From Xestospongia bergquistia (lineage: Eukaryota; Porifera; Demospongiae; Haplosclerida; Petrosiidae), in NCBI GenBank assembly GCA_963965975.1, contig OZ014414.1, positions 6,981,501 to 7,045,500 on the forward strand: a DNA stretch of 64,000 bases, in the 5' to 3' direction. Both the position numbers and the translations under genes were made by a program. This document shows positions 16,549 through 27,027 of this stretch, one piece after another. Under the pieces are notes generated by a model. That model did no database searches, was not told the DNA's origin, and was given only the letters and a program-made list of their open reading frames with translations. How positions within the stretch are numbered: the first letter of the stretch is position 1; the number at the start of each line of letters is the position of its first letter.

Positions 16549-17800
16549 ATGTATTTTCTCATTATGACACTATTAATATTTCTCTCAGTATTTGATATTG
16601 TTCTGGCAGCCAATACAAATCATATACAATTAGTTGATGTCCATCCTTCATCATTTTAATGTGCTCACGATCTTCACAGTTCACTGAACAGAATCTTAAA
16701 ATTGTTACTTTTAATGATGGTATTATAAAGGCGTATGTGAACAATGGTATTAAATTCTCTCCACCGCACAAGTGTTCTGAGATTTCTGATAAGTGTCATG
16801 ATAACTTTAATCCTAAGAGTGAATTACTAGACCAGTTAGAAGAAATCTCACAGTTCATTGTCATTTTTAACTCTCCATTTTCCAACTGCTATCATGTCTT
16901 TAAAGAAAACAGTTCAGCTCCATCTGGGTACTACATGATAAGAGCTACAAATGGTTCTTTAATATCTCTGTACTGTGACCTTTCTTTTGTTAATTGCTCT
17001 CAAATTCTCAATATAAACAGTTTAGGTTATTACACAATACAAGTTCCTAATGGTTCTCTTATATCAGTCTATTGTGATATGGAAGGTAATAACTGTGATG
17101 GTAAGGGAGGTTGGATGAGAGTGGGTTACATCAATATGAGTGAACTTGGTGCTAACTGTCCTCATGGACTAACATCACATCAGTATAATAACATTAATCA
17201 TGGTCTATGTAGTCGACCAGTCTCATCATCTGGTAGTTCAGCTTCAGTATTCTTCTCCACATATGGAGTTATTTATAACAAAATATGTGGACAAGTGGTA
17301 GAATATCAGTATGGGTCACCTGATGGTTTTCCACCAGACTTAGGCGGTCTAGTTCTTGTTAATAATCTAAATATTGATAATATTTATGTTGATGGTGTAG
17401 CTATTACATATGACAGTAATCCTCGTAAACATGTATGGACATTAGGTGTGGGTGTATTTGCTCATGTTGCTGATGAATATTGTTGTCCATGTAATACTGG
17501 TAGTACAGGAACAACAGTACCAAGTTTCACTGGCAGTGATTACTATTGTGAGCCAGGAGAAGCTGGTAATTTGTGGAGATATATTCTGTATGCTAAATTG
17601 CTAATGACACATTATGGGATGGTCGACAATGTGGAGGATTAGAAGGACCATGTTGTACTAACTCCAAGATGCTACGGTTTATAAAGACACTTGATGAGAA
17701 TACAACTGAAGATATTGAATTGAGGGTAATGACAGTTGAAGGTACCAGTAATGAAGACATACCATTAGATAGTATACTGATAAAATTACTATATATATAA
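16549..17800 (+). pseudogene. USOMP5-like secreted protein pseudogene
   Basis: It starts with ATG and a signal-peptide-like MYFLIMTLLIFLSVFDIVLA, closely matching the intact neighbour at 18603-19853. The codon AAA of the intact gene is TAA here (16657-16659). One base is missing near 16700, which shifts the frame. A small insertion near 17597 breaks the frame again before the conserved DPLWDGQQC region, seen here as NDTLWDG. Between the lesions it keeps YCDMEGNNCDGKGGW, YVDGVAITYDSNPRKHVWTL and YYCEPG. A truncated reading frame of about 300 residues survives but lacks the signal peptide. Confidence 0.85.
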
Positions 17801-17890
17801 TATAACTCCATAAATAGGCAATGCTGTATTATCTACCTGATAATGTATGCAAACAACAACAAAAAAAAAGAAGAAACTTCACCATTTCTT

Positions 17891-18043
17891 TAACGTTCTA
17901 TATTTTCAGTGGTAATCTCTGAAAGTGTCTTTATAAACCATGACATCTTAGGATTAGTACAACACGATCCTTCATTTCCATCACATTGTTGTCCATTCCA
18001 TAATGTATCATTGACATATAAGAAATGTTGCCATCATGTTGCA
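17891..18043 (-). pseudogene. Inverted USOMP5 exon fragment between 20-bp direct repeats
   Basis: On the minus strand it reads FLYVNDTLWNGQQC, then NEGSCCTNPKMSWFIKTL, the C-terminal region of a USOMP5-like protein, opposite in direction to the neighbouring genes. It is bounded by two identical copies of AAGAAACTTCACCATTTCTT (17871-17890 and 18044-18063). The equivalent place at about 15715 has only one copy and no insert. The same insert is present in unit B at 30982-31134. Confidence 0.8.
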
Positions 18044-18602
18044 AAGAAACTTCACCATTTCTTTGCCTCTAAATAAGAACACTTACAAAAGTGCTTAAAC
18101 ATCACCATATGCTATGCATTATAATAAACATGGTCTATGATTATCATGACCATGGCTAGTAGCATATGTATATACAGGTATTTTGTATAGATATCATCAG
18201 TTATTCTAGTAATCACAATCACTAACCACTTTCTTGATAAATGTTTGATGTAGGCTATTCTTCGAAAGCTTAACTTAAAACTTAAGCCTTGAGGCTTGGT
18301 CCCATCCCACAAACAGGATTAATTTTAAAATTCTTGATTTTAAAACTATATATATAAACATATTGTATGTTTCATAAATCATTATTCATGCCATTAGCTA
18401 CAAAAACAATCAATACCATTACATTAACAGTAATAACTGTTATGTTTTCTTTTTCGAATCAAATAATTTTGATACCTACAAATTGTATAGCCATTAACTA
18501 TATATGGTTAAATAAACCAAACAGCTTTTAAAGTGATATAAGTATCTGTGATAAAATTTCCTTACACCATTTTCAGTTAACATATAATTTTTGTATCTGC
18601 AA

Positions 18603-19853
18603 ATGATGTACTTTCTCATTGTAACTCTATTTCTCTCAGGATTTGATATTGTTCTGGCAGATAATACAAATTATATACAATTAGTTGATGTCCATCCTTC
18701 ATCATTTAAATGTGGTCACGATCTTCACAGTTCACTGAACGGAGTCCTAAAATTGTTACCTTTTAATGATGGTACTGAAAAGGCATATGTAAACAATGAT
18801 ATTAAGTTCTCTCCACCGCACAAGCGTTCTGAGATTTCTGATAAGTGTCATGATAACTTTAATCCTAACAGTGAACTACTAGATCAGTTAGTAGAGATCT
18901 CACAGTTCATAGGTATTTTTAACTCTGCATTTTCCAGCTGCTATCATGTCTTTAAAGGAAACAGTTCAGCTCCTTCTGGGTACTACATGATGAGAACTGC
19001 AAATGGTTCTTTAATATCTGTGTACTGTGACCTTTCTTTTTTAAATTGCTCTCAGATTCTCTATGTGTACAGGTCAGCCCCATCAGGTTATTACACAATA
19101 CAAGTTCCTAATGGCTCTCTTATATCAGTCTACTGTGATATGGAGGGTAGTAACTGTGATGGTAAGGGAGGTTGGATGAGAGTGAGCTACATCAATATGA
19201 GTGAACCAGGTGCTACCTGTCCTCGTGGGCTAACATTACGTCAGTATAATAACATTGAACATGGTCTATGTAGTCGACCAGTGTCATCATCTGGTAGTTC
19301 AGCTTCAGTATTCTTCTCTACATATGGAGTTATTTTTAACAAAGTATGTGGACGAGTGATTGGATATCAGTATGGGTCACCGGATGCTTTTCCACCAGAC
19401 TTAGGGGGTCTAGTTCATGTTAATAATCCAAATATTGATAACATTTATGTTGATGGTGTTTCTATTACATATGGCAGTAACCCTCGTAAACATGTATGGA
19501 CATTAGGAGCGGGCTTTCATGCTGACCGTACTAATAGCTATGTCTATTCTTGCCCATGTAATACTGGTAATACAAAAACAACTGTACCAATTTTTGTTGG
19601 CAATGATTATTACTGTGAATCAGGAGTAGCTAGTGGAAAGTTGAGCAGTGTCCTGTATCCTAATGACCCATTATGGGATGGACAACAATGTGGAGGATTA
19701 GAAGGACCATGTTGTACTAACTCCAAGATACCATGGTTTATAAAGACACTCAATGAGACTACAAATAAAGATATTGAATTGAGGATAATGGCAGATGAAG
19801 GTACCAGTAATGAACGCATACCATTAGATATTATAGAACTGTACATTCACTAA
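18603..19853 (+). CDS. USOMP5-like secreted fibrinogen-related protein, copy A
   Basis: The frame encodes 416 residues. The first of two adjacent ATGs (18603) starts a signal peptide, MMYFLIVTLFLSGFDIVLA, followed by mature DNTNYIQL. There are two short fibrinogen-like modules, SAPSGYYMMRTANGSLISVY and SAPSGYYTIQVPNGSLISVY, the second running into CDMEGSNCDGKGGWMRV. Next come VCGRVIGYQYGSPDAFPP, YVDGVSITYGSNPRKHVWTL, NDYYCESG, DPLWDGQQCGG, CCTNSKIPWFIKTL and a final DIIELYIH. This order matches the family of uncharacterized skeletal organic matrix protein 5 (USOMP5) described from stony coral skeletons. Many cysteines and N-glycosylation sites fit an extracellular protein. A lectin-like or matrix role is inference. 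It is the intact member of a local array and nearly identical to 31694-32944. Confidence 0.85.
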   Translation: MMYFLIVTLFLSGFDIVLADNTNYIQLVDVHPSSFKCGHDLHSSLNGVLKLLPFNDGTEKAYVNNDIKFSPPHKRSEISDKCHDNFNPNSELLDQLVEISQFIGIFNSAFSSCYHVFKGNSSAPSGYYMMRTANGSLISVYCDLSFLNCSQILYVYRSAPSGYYTIQVPNGSLISVYCDMEGSNCDGKGGWMRVSYINMSEPGATCPRGLTLRQYNNIEHGLCSRPVSSSGSSASVFFSTYGVIFNKVCGRVIGYQYGSPDAFPPDLGGLVHVNNPNIDNIYVDGVSITYGSNPRKHVWTLGAGFHADRTNSYVYSCPCNTGNTKTTVPIFVGNDYYCESGVASGKLSSVLYPNDPLWDGQQCGGLEGPCCTNSKIPWFIKTLNETTNKDIELRIMADEGTSNERIPLDIIELYIH

Positions 19854-19989
19854 CATAAAATAATATACTGTTTTTTTAGTGATTGAATTTTATGTTGTCA
19901 TGTAATTTCCTTTATACTAATTCATATATATGGATAATTTTGTCACAAAAACTAACCTGTAATACAATTTACCTTAAGCTAATATAATA

Positions 19990-20610
19990 ATATAGGATAT
20001 TTACTCTATGGATGGACAGTGAAGGTGTACTATATATTAAAGAATCAAATCCAACAGATCAAGTAAATTCAGGAAATAATGGATTTACTGGAATAACAAT
20101 GAAACATTATAAGAACACTGGTTCATTGTCATCATTTGATAGTCAAGTTTCAGTATTCTTCACTACTTGTAACGTTAGTCACAATAAAGTAAGTGGACAA
20201 GTGAGAACTGCATGGGATATCAATTTGACTTACTTGACCATCTAACTAAGCCAGTAAACACTTAGCATCAATACTATGTATGTTCATGCTATATACTTTA
20301 TATGTTGTAACAGTCCTTATAAAACATATATAGACATATTGTGCTAGTGATTATCAGTTAATCCACTAATGATTGTTGTCAATGTATCATTGACAGGACA
20401 AGTTATGTTGGAAACAACTACTACTGCAAGTCAGGAATAGTTGGTGGAGGTTCAAGTAGTGTTGTGTATCTGCTTGATCCAATATCAGATAGGCAATAAT
20501 GTGGAGGAATAGAAGGACCCCCAATGTTTATGAAGACACTCACTCAATGAGACCACAACTGATGATATAAAGGTGAAAGAACTCAAGTAGCAGACAATCA
20601 CCTAGAGGAA
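19990..20610 (+). pseudogene. USOMP5-like gene fragment, degraded
   Basis: The plus strand contains SSFDSQVSVFFTTCNVSHNK and VSGQV, matching the middle of the intact genes. After a gap at about 20410 comes VGNNYYCKSG, then DPI.DRQ*CGGIEG with an in-frame stop where the intact gene has DPLWDGQQCGGLEG. No start or signal peptide is present. It lies directly downstream of the intact copy, and the same relic follows the intact gene in unit B. Confidence 0.75.
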
Positions 20611-20704
20611 GAGGACCCCAATTAGTAAGCGATGGAAGACACTAGTTTGCTCAGCTGATAATTTTTGTTCCTAATAAAATATATAGATTTTTGTTGATTA
20701 TTTG

Positions 20705-21643
20705 AACTTGGGGGTAGTATCAGGTTTGAGACGTAGTTTTGCAAAATATTGAGACATAGTTCCCAGAGTGTTACTGAATACCTTTGAGTACTTGTTGATT
20801 AATAGATCTACTCCACTGATGAGGGATGTATGCAATATTTCATGCCAATTTAGGATGAGATTACTCAACCAATTTCGTCCTAGTAGAGCTGGCCCAGCTC
20901 CTTTGACAACTACTAGATCCAGTTCGACTTCTTGATCCTGGTAATTTACATGAACAGTGATTTCTCCTACTACATTCATCATATTTCTGAAGTATACGTC
21001 TTCAATATTACATCAGACTTGCATAGTTTGTACTGGGAAAACTTGGATTTGTACTCTTGTTGTGATATTATGGAAACAGCAGCTCCAGTGTCTACTTCCA
21101 TTATCAATGGGCTGTCTCCAATTCTGACTTCAACTTTGATTGGTCGACGAGCTTCGGGCCTACATTAAACAGTGCCAAGTCTTGATTGGGAGCCGATGAC
21201 TGATTGGCGCTCTTATCTTCTATTTCTTCTATATACTTTGTTCTTTGTGATCTAGAGCGTAGTTTTGACTGTTTGGATGTCTCACTCAGGTGAAGACTAC
21301 TAACTGGAGGTCGACCTCTCATAGGTCCTTTACTGCGACAGACAGCTTTCAAGTGACCCCTTTTGCCACATTTCAAACAATCGACATCTTTATGGTGACA
21401 CTGACTGGCGGTATGATTTGATTTACCACACCTGTAACATGTTGTACTTAAAGAAGAGACTTGATTAGTGAGACCACTTGGGACTATAGCAGCATTCTTT
21501 ATTGCTAGTGTCTGTTTGTCAACCAACTCGATATTTTGAGCCATCTCCACGGCTTTCGTGAATGTCAGTTTATCTTCTAATAGTAGTCGCTTCTGAGTTG
21601 ATTCTTTCCGAAGTCCACACACCAAGTGATCTCTTAAAGCATG
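20705..21643 (-). pseudogene. Ty3/gypsy-type retrotransposon fragment: gag zinc knuckles, protease, start of reverse transcriptase
   Basis: Reading leftwards, the gag end contains two CCHC knuckles, CYRCGKSNHTASQC and CLKCGKRGHLKAVC. A protease-like part follows with IGDSPLIMEVDTGAAVSII, where DTGA is the aspartic protease active site. Then come a GPALLGRNWL motif and a start of reverse transcriptase, KYSKVFSNTLG. Frames change between the parts. Both ends are abrupt: at 20705 it joins the USOMP5 block and at 21643 it joins CDK8 intron 9, as judged against unit B. No LTRs are present. It is a truncated, inactive piece located exactly at a rearrangement junction. Confidence 0.85.
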
Positions 21644-21744
21644 CACATTGAACGTAGACCAATCAATTTAGCTCTGAATGTGCTATACATAACTCTTTTG
21701 CTATGAAAAGGCAGTAAACAAACTCCATACACTTCCAATGGCAT

Positions 21745-21990
21745 ACCTTTGGAATTCCTTGTGTTTTCACTTTGTTTATTTGAGGTATTTCTTTTAGAGA
21801 TTTGTATGTGGTTACTATCCCACCCACTTTGTAAAATGGCTAGTCAAGGCTATACTACTGACTTCATTGATTTCTTTCTAGCTACTATAACTGCCTTTAA
21901 CATGAATGTGACATCATATGACCTGTGCTCTCTTGATCCATCTCTATCAGTAGATATCACTAATCCTCACAGCTGAATTATGAGATGTGT
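21745..21990 (-). pseudogene. Relic of a pogo/CENP-B-like transposase N-terminus (copy A)
   Basis: On the minus strand the equivalent in unit B reads REHRSYDVTFRLKAVIVARK, followed by a broken basic region. This resembles the helix-turn-helix start of pogo/Tigger-type or Brinker-like transposase domains (RRSYTxxFKLxAV.xA). The A copy has an extra stop and a short insertion. It lies in CDK8 intron 9 in both units, so it predates the duplication. The assignment rests on this short motif only. Confidence 0.4.
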
Positions 21991-22484
21991 TGATGTTGAT
22001 CATGTAGACACATGTCTCAGGACACACCCATGACCATGCCTAGAGTCAGTGTTTATTGAGGGTAGATGTTTATTTGCACAATGGCTGTATTCACTCTTAG
22101 GATGTATTCAAAGGCAGCATTTATTCAAAGTAGGCATTTAATCCTGTAGGAAATACAGTATAAGAGAGTTAGAAGGACATATAGATTGTGAAATTTGGGA
22201 CACAGACATTTTTGTAAATATGGTGACATATCGTACAGCTTTCAAAAATGAACTTTGTGTCATTTTAGCTTGAAGTCTTAGTTGGTTTAATGCTACTTAA
22301 GGAAAGTGAACATGTGGTTGGGTGTGGCTTCTGCATAGTGTGTGGTGTAATAAAATTAATAATAATTTACAAATGCTTTTAAAATCCAATTTGTAAAAAC
22401 ATTTCTCCTTGAATTTATATAGTTCAGTCTTATGTTTTCAGATCAGTGTTGTGTCAATTACATAAGAATGATTACAATTACACA

Positions 22485-23110
22485 ATAATTATGTAAGAAT
22501 GATTACAATTATGATTATAGGGGAAAAAGCACGATTACAATTATGATTATAGGGGAAAAAGCATGATTACAATTATGATTATAGGGGGAAAAGCATGATT
22601 ATAATTATGATTATGATTACAGAGCCATGATTGTGCAATTAAACTACATCATTAAATAGTTTAGTATTTATCAGATAAACATTAGTTTTTTAAACTAATA
22701 GTATGTCCAATACCAGGAGAAGTCTCAACTAGCTGATGGAAGAAGCTGAATACTGTTAACCTAGTAGCCATGTTTTACCTGTTACTACACTGACATCATG
22801 CTATACTGGCAGTGACAGTATATATAGGCTTTTGACATTCAGCTACAAATATGGAAGGTGTAATCAATCTAATCACATCTTCTCTCATGCATCATTTCAT
22901 AAATTTATATTAGCATATGCTAACACAGGCAACATGTACTTGTTCTATGTGTTGTTTGTAAAGGCTACGGTAAATGGTGTAATCACTTGTTATTACAGCA
23001 ATTACTTATGATTACAATTATTGATTACAATGTTTCTGGAAAATTGATTACGATTACAATTACAGCAAAAAATGTAATTGATTGTAATCAATTATGATTA
23101 CAATTGTAAT
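22485..23110. repeat. GATTAC-rich minisatellite and repeat tract in intron 9 (copy A)
   Basis: A 32-base unit, GATTACAATTATGATTATAG followed by GGGAAAAAGCAT, is present about three times at 22499-22610. A second cluster of GATTAC/GTAATC motifs, including TGTAATTGATTGTAATCAAT, is at 22985-23110. Unit B has only about two 32-base units at the matching place. No coding signal. Confidence 0.8.
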
Positions 23111-23313
23111 TGGCTCCAACCTTGCTTTAGATAATGATGTTTAGTTTTAAGAAGATAAACCTCTTGTTTCTATGTGTTGATATATAATGATATTTTGTGA
23201 TCACATCTACTGTTCATTATTAAACAAACTATTTTAATAGTAGGAGGTTTCATAAGTACTCTTAACAATGTTACTGTTATGTTGATATGACAATCTGTTT
23301 TTTCTCTCATTAG

Positions 23314-24358
23314 TTGACTAAGTTTTTAGTTATGGATCCTAACAAGAGAATCACTTCAGAACAAGCAATGTCTGATGTCTACTTTAGTGAAGAGCCACGC
23401 CCATCAGCTGAGTGAGTATATTTTACTTTAAATAATATGTATATATGTGAAATTCAATTTGATCAATTTGTGGTTAATGCCTCAGACGTGTCATAAAGAA
23501 TGTATAGGTGAATGAATACATGTAGTGGCCGGTAGATTGTTTACAATCAATATCTAAATACACCTGTTATATTTAATGTAGTGTATTTGATGGTATGCAA
23601 ATACCTTATCCAAAGAGAAAATTTATATTCGATGGTGAACCTAGTAAAGATGATAAAACAGATCCACATAAAGTGAGTTACTATTCACTTGTACATTACA
23701 CATATTATGATCAGATAAAGTGCTTTAGACCACCGTACACACTTTTCATGCTAAACATAATAAATTTGTAAATATACATAACTACATGTAGATTGGTTAC
23801 ATCATTTGGTTCATGGTCTTTAGAGTTGCATGCTAACAGAGTTAATACATGATGAGATACTGATAGTTTAATTATATATATATTGAATACTACTTATTAT
23901 ATGTATATAGAATGATATAGCTCATGTCTCTTTAACATCTGTGCATTCAAATATAGCATTTATTGACAAAATTAAGTAATACTTTAAGTCAAGACCTTGT
24001 TATAATGGAGGAGACTTGCCTTGCTACATCAGATAATATAAAGTAGGCAACTATTGATCTCTATATTAATGACTGTTAGAATCAAGGCTTTGTTATTTAT
24101 GAGACTTTGTGTATATACACACACTGACTTTAGAGAAAATGATAATTTTAAAATGTCATAAGTTTATAACTTGTAATTTATCTTACTGTGTTAACTGGTA
24201 TCAATAGTTTGGAATGACATTTAGAGTAATGTTTATAACTGTCTATTATTACTTTGTAGTCCAAAATGAGACAATCTGATAGTGGACAGTCTGCAAAAAG
24301 AATGAAATTAAGTACTGGAGCTGTACCAGTTCATGTAACAACATCTTCTGATGTACCA
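23314..24358 (+). pseudogene. CDK8: CDK8 copy A, exons 10-12 stranded downstream of the insertion
   Basis: Exons 23314-23411, 23582-23672 and 24260-24358 have intact GT-AG signals and stay open in the phase of the complete copy. They encode [20 protein letters not shown] (end of the kinase C-lobe), then FDGMQIPYPKRKF, then a basic tail with AKRMKLSTGAVPVHV. Exon 9 is missing and the last exon is absent from this unit, so no full protein can be made. Compared with copy B, most exon changes are synonymous; two replacements occur in exon 12 (Gly to Arg, Pro to Gln). They lie about 15.5 kb downstream of exon 8 of the same copy. Confidence 0.85.
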
Positions 24359-25074
24359 GTATGTGTGATGTAATGTGTAATGTAATAACATATAATGATC
24401 TGCAATGAGTATTATCTCTTGTGTTGAATCTTGTGTCATACATTGGCTTACTAGAAAATTATTCACTGTATAATCACATATAGTTTCAATGTCTCTAATG
24501 CTATACAAACAGTAGGAGTTACTAACTCATACCTAACTTTCATTATAAAATACACAGTAATCATTAAATGTAGTTTGTAGATTCCACTCAAATCACACAT
24601 ACCTGTTGATTACTGCTATATATTACAAAAAATGTTGTGTCAGAGTTACAATATCGTAATGATATTATTGTCAAAATTGCAATTTATACTCCAGAGTATA
24701 GAGTTATAGCATAATTATATATGTAACCTTTTGATTGAAAGATCCTGTTGTGTCATAGAGAACAAGTAATAGTCATCATGCATAGAAATCTCAAAGCTAG
24801 ACTCTGCCTAATTTAGTAACCACTTCACTAAAATAAAGTGATCAATATCTTGATAGGCTTTTTTTGTTTGAGACTGCAATATGTCATTACCAAATTAAAC
24901 ATGAGATCACATTAAGAATACATGTACATTCCTGTCATTTCTTATTTTAGTGTATTAATATATGAATTACTTTTTCAACAAAGACACTTTTATCATACTC
25001 ATATAAATAGAATAACAAAAATGCATTTCAACATGACATGTGTATAAAATAGATATACATACATAATGTATGAT
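24359..25074. other. CDK8 last-intron sequence, no gene seen
   Basis: AT-rich sequence that aligns with 44274-44660 of unit B and then runs to the 3' end of the nested membrane protein gene. Nothing coding is recognised. Confidence 0.55.
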
Positions 25075-27027
25075 TTAATCTCTGGCAATAAACGCAACAC
25101 ACAAAATGACAGCAATAAAGAGACCTATAGCAATAGCAGCAATAATTATAGCAAATACTAGAAATGGGTAGACATTTATTATAATATACACAGCTATGAG
25201 GATCCATAGCCACACCTTCACCACATGCCCTTCAATAGCAAAGCAAAGACAAAATGTAATGAATACAGCAACATAGAAGATACAAAAAGCAACAATTCCT
25301 GGATTAGTAAACGGAGTCATGAAGTTCATACAACGCTCTTTGTCTTTGTCGTTATTTTTAAGTATCTTGTGTGCATTATTTATAATGTCTTCATTGATTT
25401 TCTTATACTTCTTGACCGTGTCTCGACTAAGCTTCACCTCACTTTTCATATTGTCAAGAATATCTATTATCATGTACTCTGAATGCTGGCGTATCCATTT
25501 GTAATGCACTATTATAAAGGCGACTAAACTAAGCAGTGGGAATACCCAACCAACTCCAAACATATACCAAAGCTGAGGACTGATATCTCTATATCCAATG
25601 TGAACTTTAACCCTGGATAATGTAATTTGAGTAACACTCTCTTGAGGATTTTGCTTATTAGAATAATCATAATAAAACCTCATTCCAATTGTAGTAAGCA
25701 TGAATATGTGTAGGATAGCTAGGCCAACCATGTATAAACAGAAATAGATATAAACACATGCTTTTTTAAGCATTCCTTTGCATGAAACTTTGATATTTCT
25801 TGCTTTTGTGAAGTAGTAAATAATCACAACTACACTAGTAATCCATTTTAAGTAGACTGCACAAGCATATGCTATATTTAAGCCAAAATCAGCGCGCACA
25901 TAAATTTTCTCAGTTTTGTCATATGTTTGAAAGAAATCAGACTGCATAGCAAGGAACTCCATCACACTTACCATAACACTGAGATAATAGGGTAGTTCAC
26001 CAATTGTATTACCAGATATCCATGAGAAGCAACTGCACGCCCAAGAGAGGTCACTTAACTGGTTACATTTTGAAGAATGTGAACAGTAACAACATGAATT
26101 GGTTGTAGATTTTCTAGTACAGCATTCCTTCGTGTCCTTATAAAGTCTTTCCAATCCGCCACATAAAAGAAAAAGAGTCAGATTAATAATGTTCCAAAAT
26201 AAAAGAATCCAGGAAACTATAAATTTTGTTTGTACAAACCAATCATCGTCTTCATCATCATTATCTGGTGTATCATTTTTACTATAATAATATCGCTCAA
26301 TAGTAAGTGCCACACTGAAAATTAACTTCAAAATAATAAAAAGGAGCCCAAATATTACCCCCAAACGACTGCTATTGTAGATTTTGTGAGTGGATTTTGC
26401 AAATGTTATTAAACTAGCATAACGCATGTGTTGTTGTACTTGTAATTCTTCTGGAGAATCAGATTTGTTATCATCAGAGAAGCATGTATACCCAATGCAT
26501 CTGTCAATCTGGTAGCATGGATCTTTTTGAGATTTTATATTATCAAAAGCTATTTGATATACATCATCTAGTATACATGTAGACCCTTTCTCAGTTTCGT
26601 TGTCTTCCTCTGGCATTGGAATTATGGTATTGGGGGTACTTTTAGCTGCAGACTGTTGAGAATTGGGACTACAAACTTGAGTTGGCTTTGGCTTAGCTTG
26701 ATCTGGCTTTGAGCTCGCTTGATCTGGCTTTGACCTTGCTTGATCTGGCTTTGACTGTGGTATATCTGGCTTTGACCTTGCTTGATCTGGCTTTGACTGT
26801 GGTATATCTGGCTTTGACCTTGCTTGATCTGGCTTTGACTGTGGTATATCTGGCTTTGACTCAACAATTAGAAGCATTTCTGTTTGATTAACCCGTTCAG
26901 TTATAGTGTTTCCAGGCCCAACAGTAGATACACGTAAATCGAAGCTAACAAGTTGTGCAGATGTTCTTTCATCAATTTTCTTTGGAGGATGAACCACTAA
27001 AGTTTCTTTTTTAAGGATTGCTGCCAT
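25075..27027 (-). CDS. Multi-pass membrane protein of unknown function, nested in the CDK8 duplication unit
   Basis: A single-exon frame of 650 residues. The first ATG is at 27027 (MAAILKK); the frame is open upstream but has no earlier ATG. Residues 57-112 are eight tandem 7-residue repeats, alternately SKPDIPQ and SKPDQAR, and act as a hydrophilic linker. An acidic segment, DNDDEDDDW, is near 256-263. Hydrophobic segments lie at about 222-243, 268-290, 383-406, 423-448, 487-508 and 577-598, with a long double segment at 603-645, giving seven or eight membrane passes. A cysteine-rich loop (residues 302-333) separates the second and third. A basic stretch (residues 530-566) precedes the last three segments. 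I do not recognise the family; channel or receptor folds are possible but unsupported. It is opposite in strand to CDK8, in the last-intron position. Confidence 0.75.
   Translation of the reverse strand: MAAILKKETLVVHPPKKIDERTSAQLVSFDLRVSTVGPGNTITERVNQTEMLLIVESKPDIPQSKPDQARSKPDIPQSKPDQARSKPDIPQSKPDQARSKPDQASSKPDQAKPKPTQVCSPNSQQSAAKSTPNTIIPMPEEDNETEKGSTCILDDVYQIAFDNIKSQKDPCYQIDRCIGYTCFSDDNKSDSPEELQVQQHMRYASLITFAKSTHKIYNSSRLGVIFGLLFIILKLIFSVALTIERYYYSKNDTPDNDDEDDDWFVQTKFIVSWILLFWNIINLTLFLLCGGLERLYKDTKECCTRKSTTNSCCYCSHSSKCNQLSDLSWACSCFSWISGNTIGELPYYLSVMVSVMEFLAMQSDFFQTYDKTEKIYVRADFGLNIAYACAVYLKWITSVVVIIYYFTKARNIKVSCKGMLKKACVYIYFCLYMVGLAILHIFMLTTIGMRFYYDYSNKQNPQESVTQITLSRVKVHIGYRDISPQLWYMFGVGWVFPLLSLVAFIIVHYKWIRQHSEYMIIDILDNMKSEVKLSRDTVKKYKKINEDIINNAHKILKNNDKDKERCMNFMTPFTNPGIVAFCIFYVAVFITFCLCFAIEGHVVKVWLWILIAVYIIINVYPFLVFAIIIAAIAIGLFIAVILCVAFIARD
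26694..26862. repeat. 42-bp coding minisatellite
   Basis: Direct repeats of a 42-base unit (two 21-base halves, one containing CTTGCTTGATCTGGCTTTGA) encode the SKPDIPQ-SKPDQAR repeats of the membrane protein. All frames stay open across it, which explains the apparent reading frames on the other strand and in other phases. Confidence 0.9.

Noticed and set aside
19610..19846. Minus-strand open frames opposite the USOMP5-like genes (also 32701-32937)
   Set aside because: They mirror conserved coding sequence on the plus strand and carry no recognisable domain.
22485..23110. CRISPR-like array
   Set aside because: Units are short, adjacent and without spacers; it is a minisatellite in an animal intron.
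26622..26891. Alternative frames on both strands over 26622-26891
   Set aside because: They come from the 42-bp minisatellite inside the membrane protein gene, whose length keeps all frames open.
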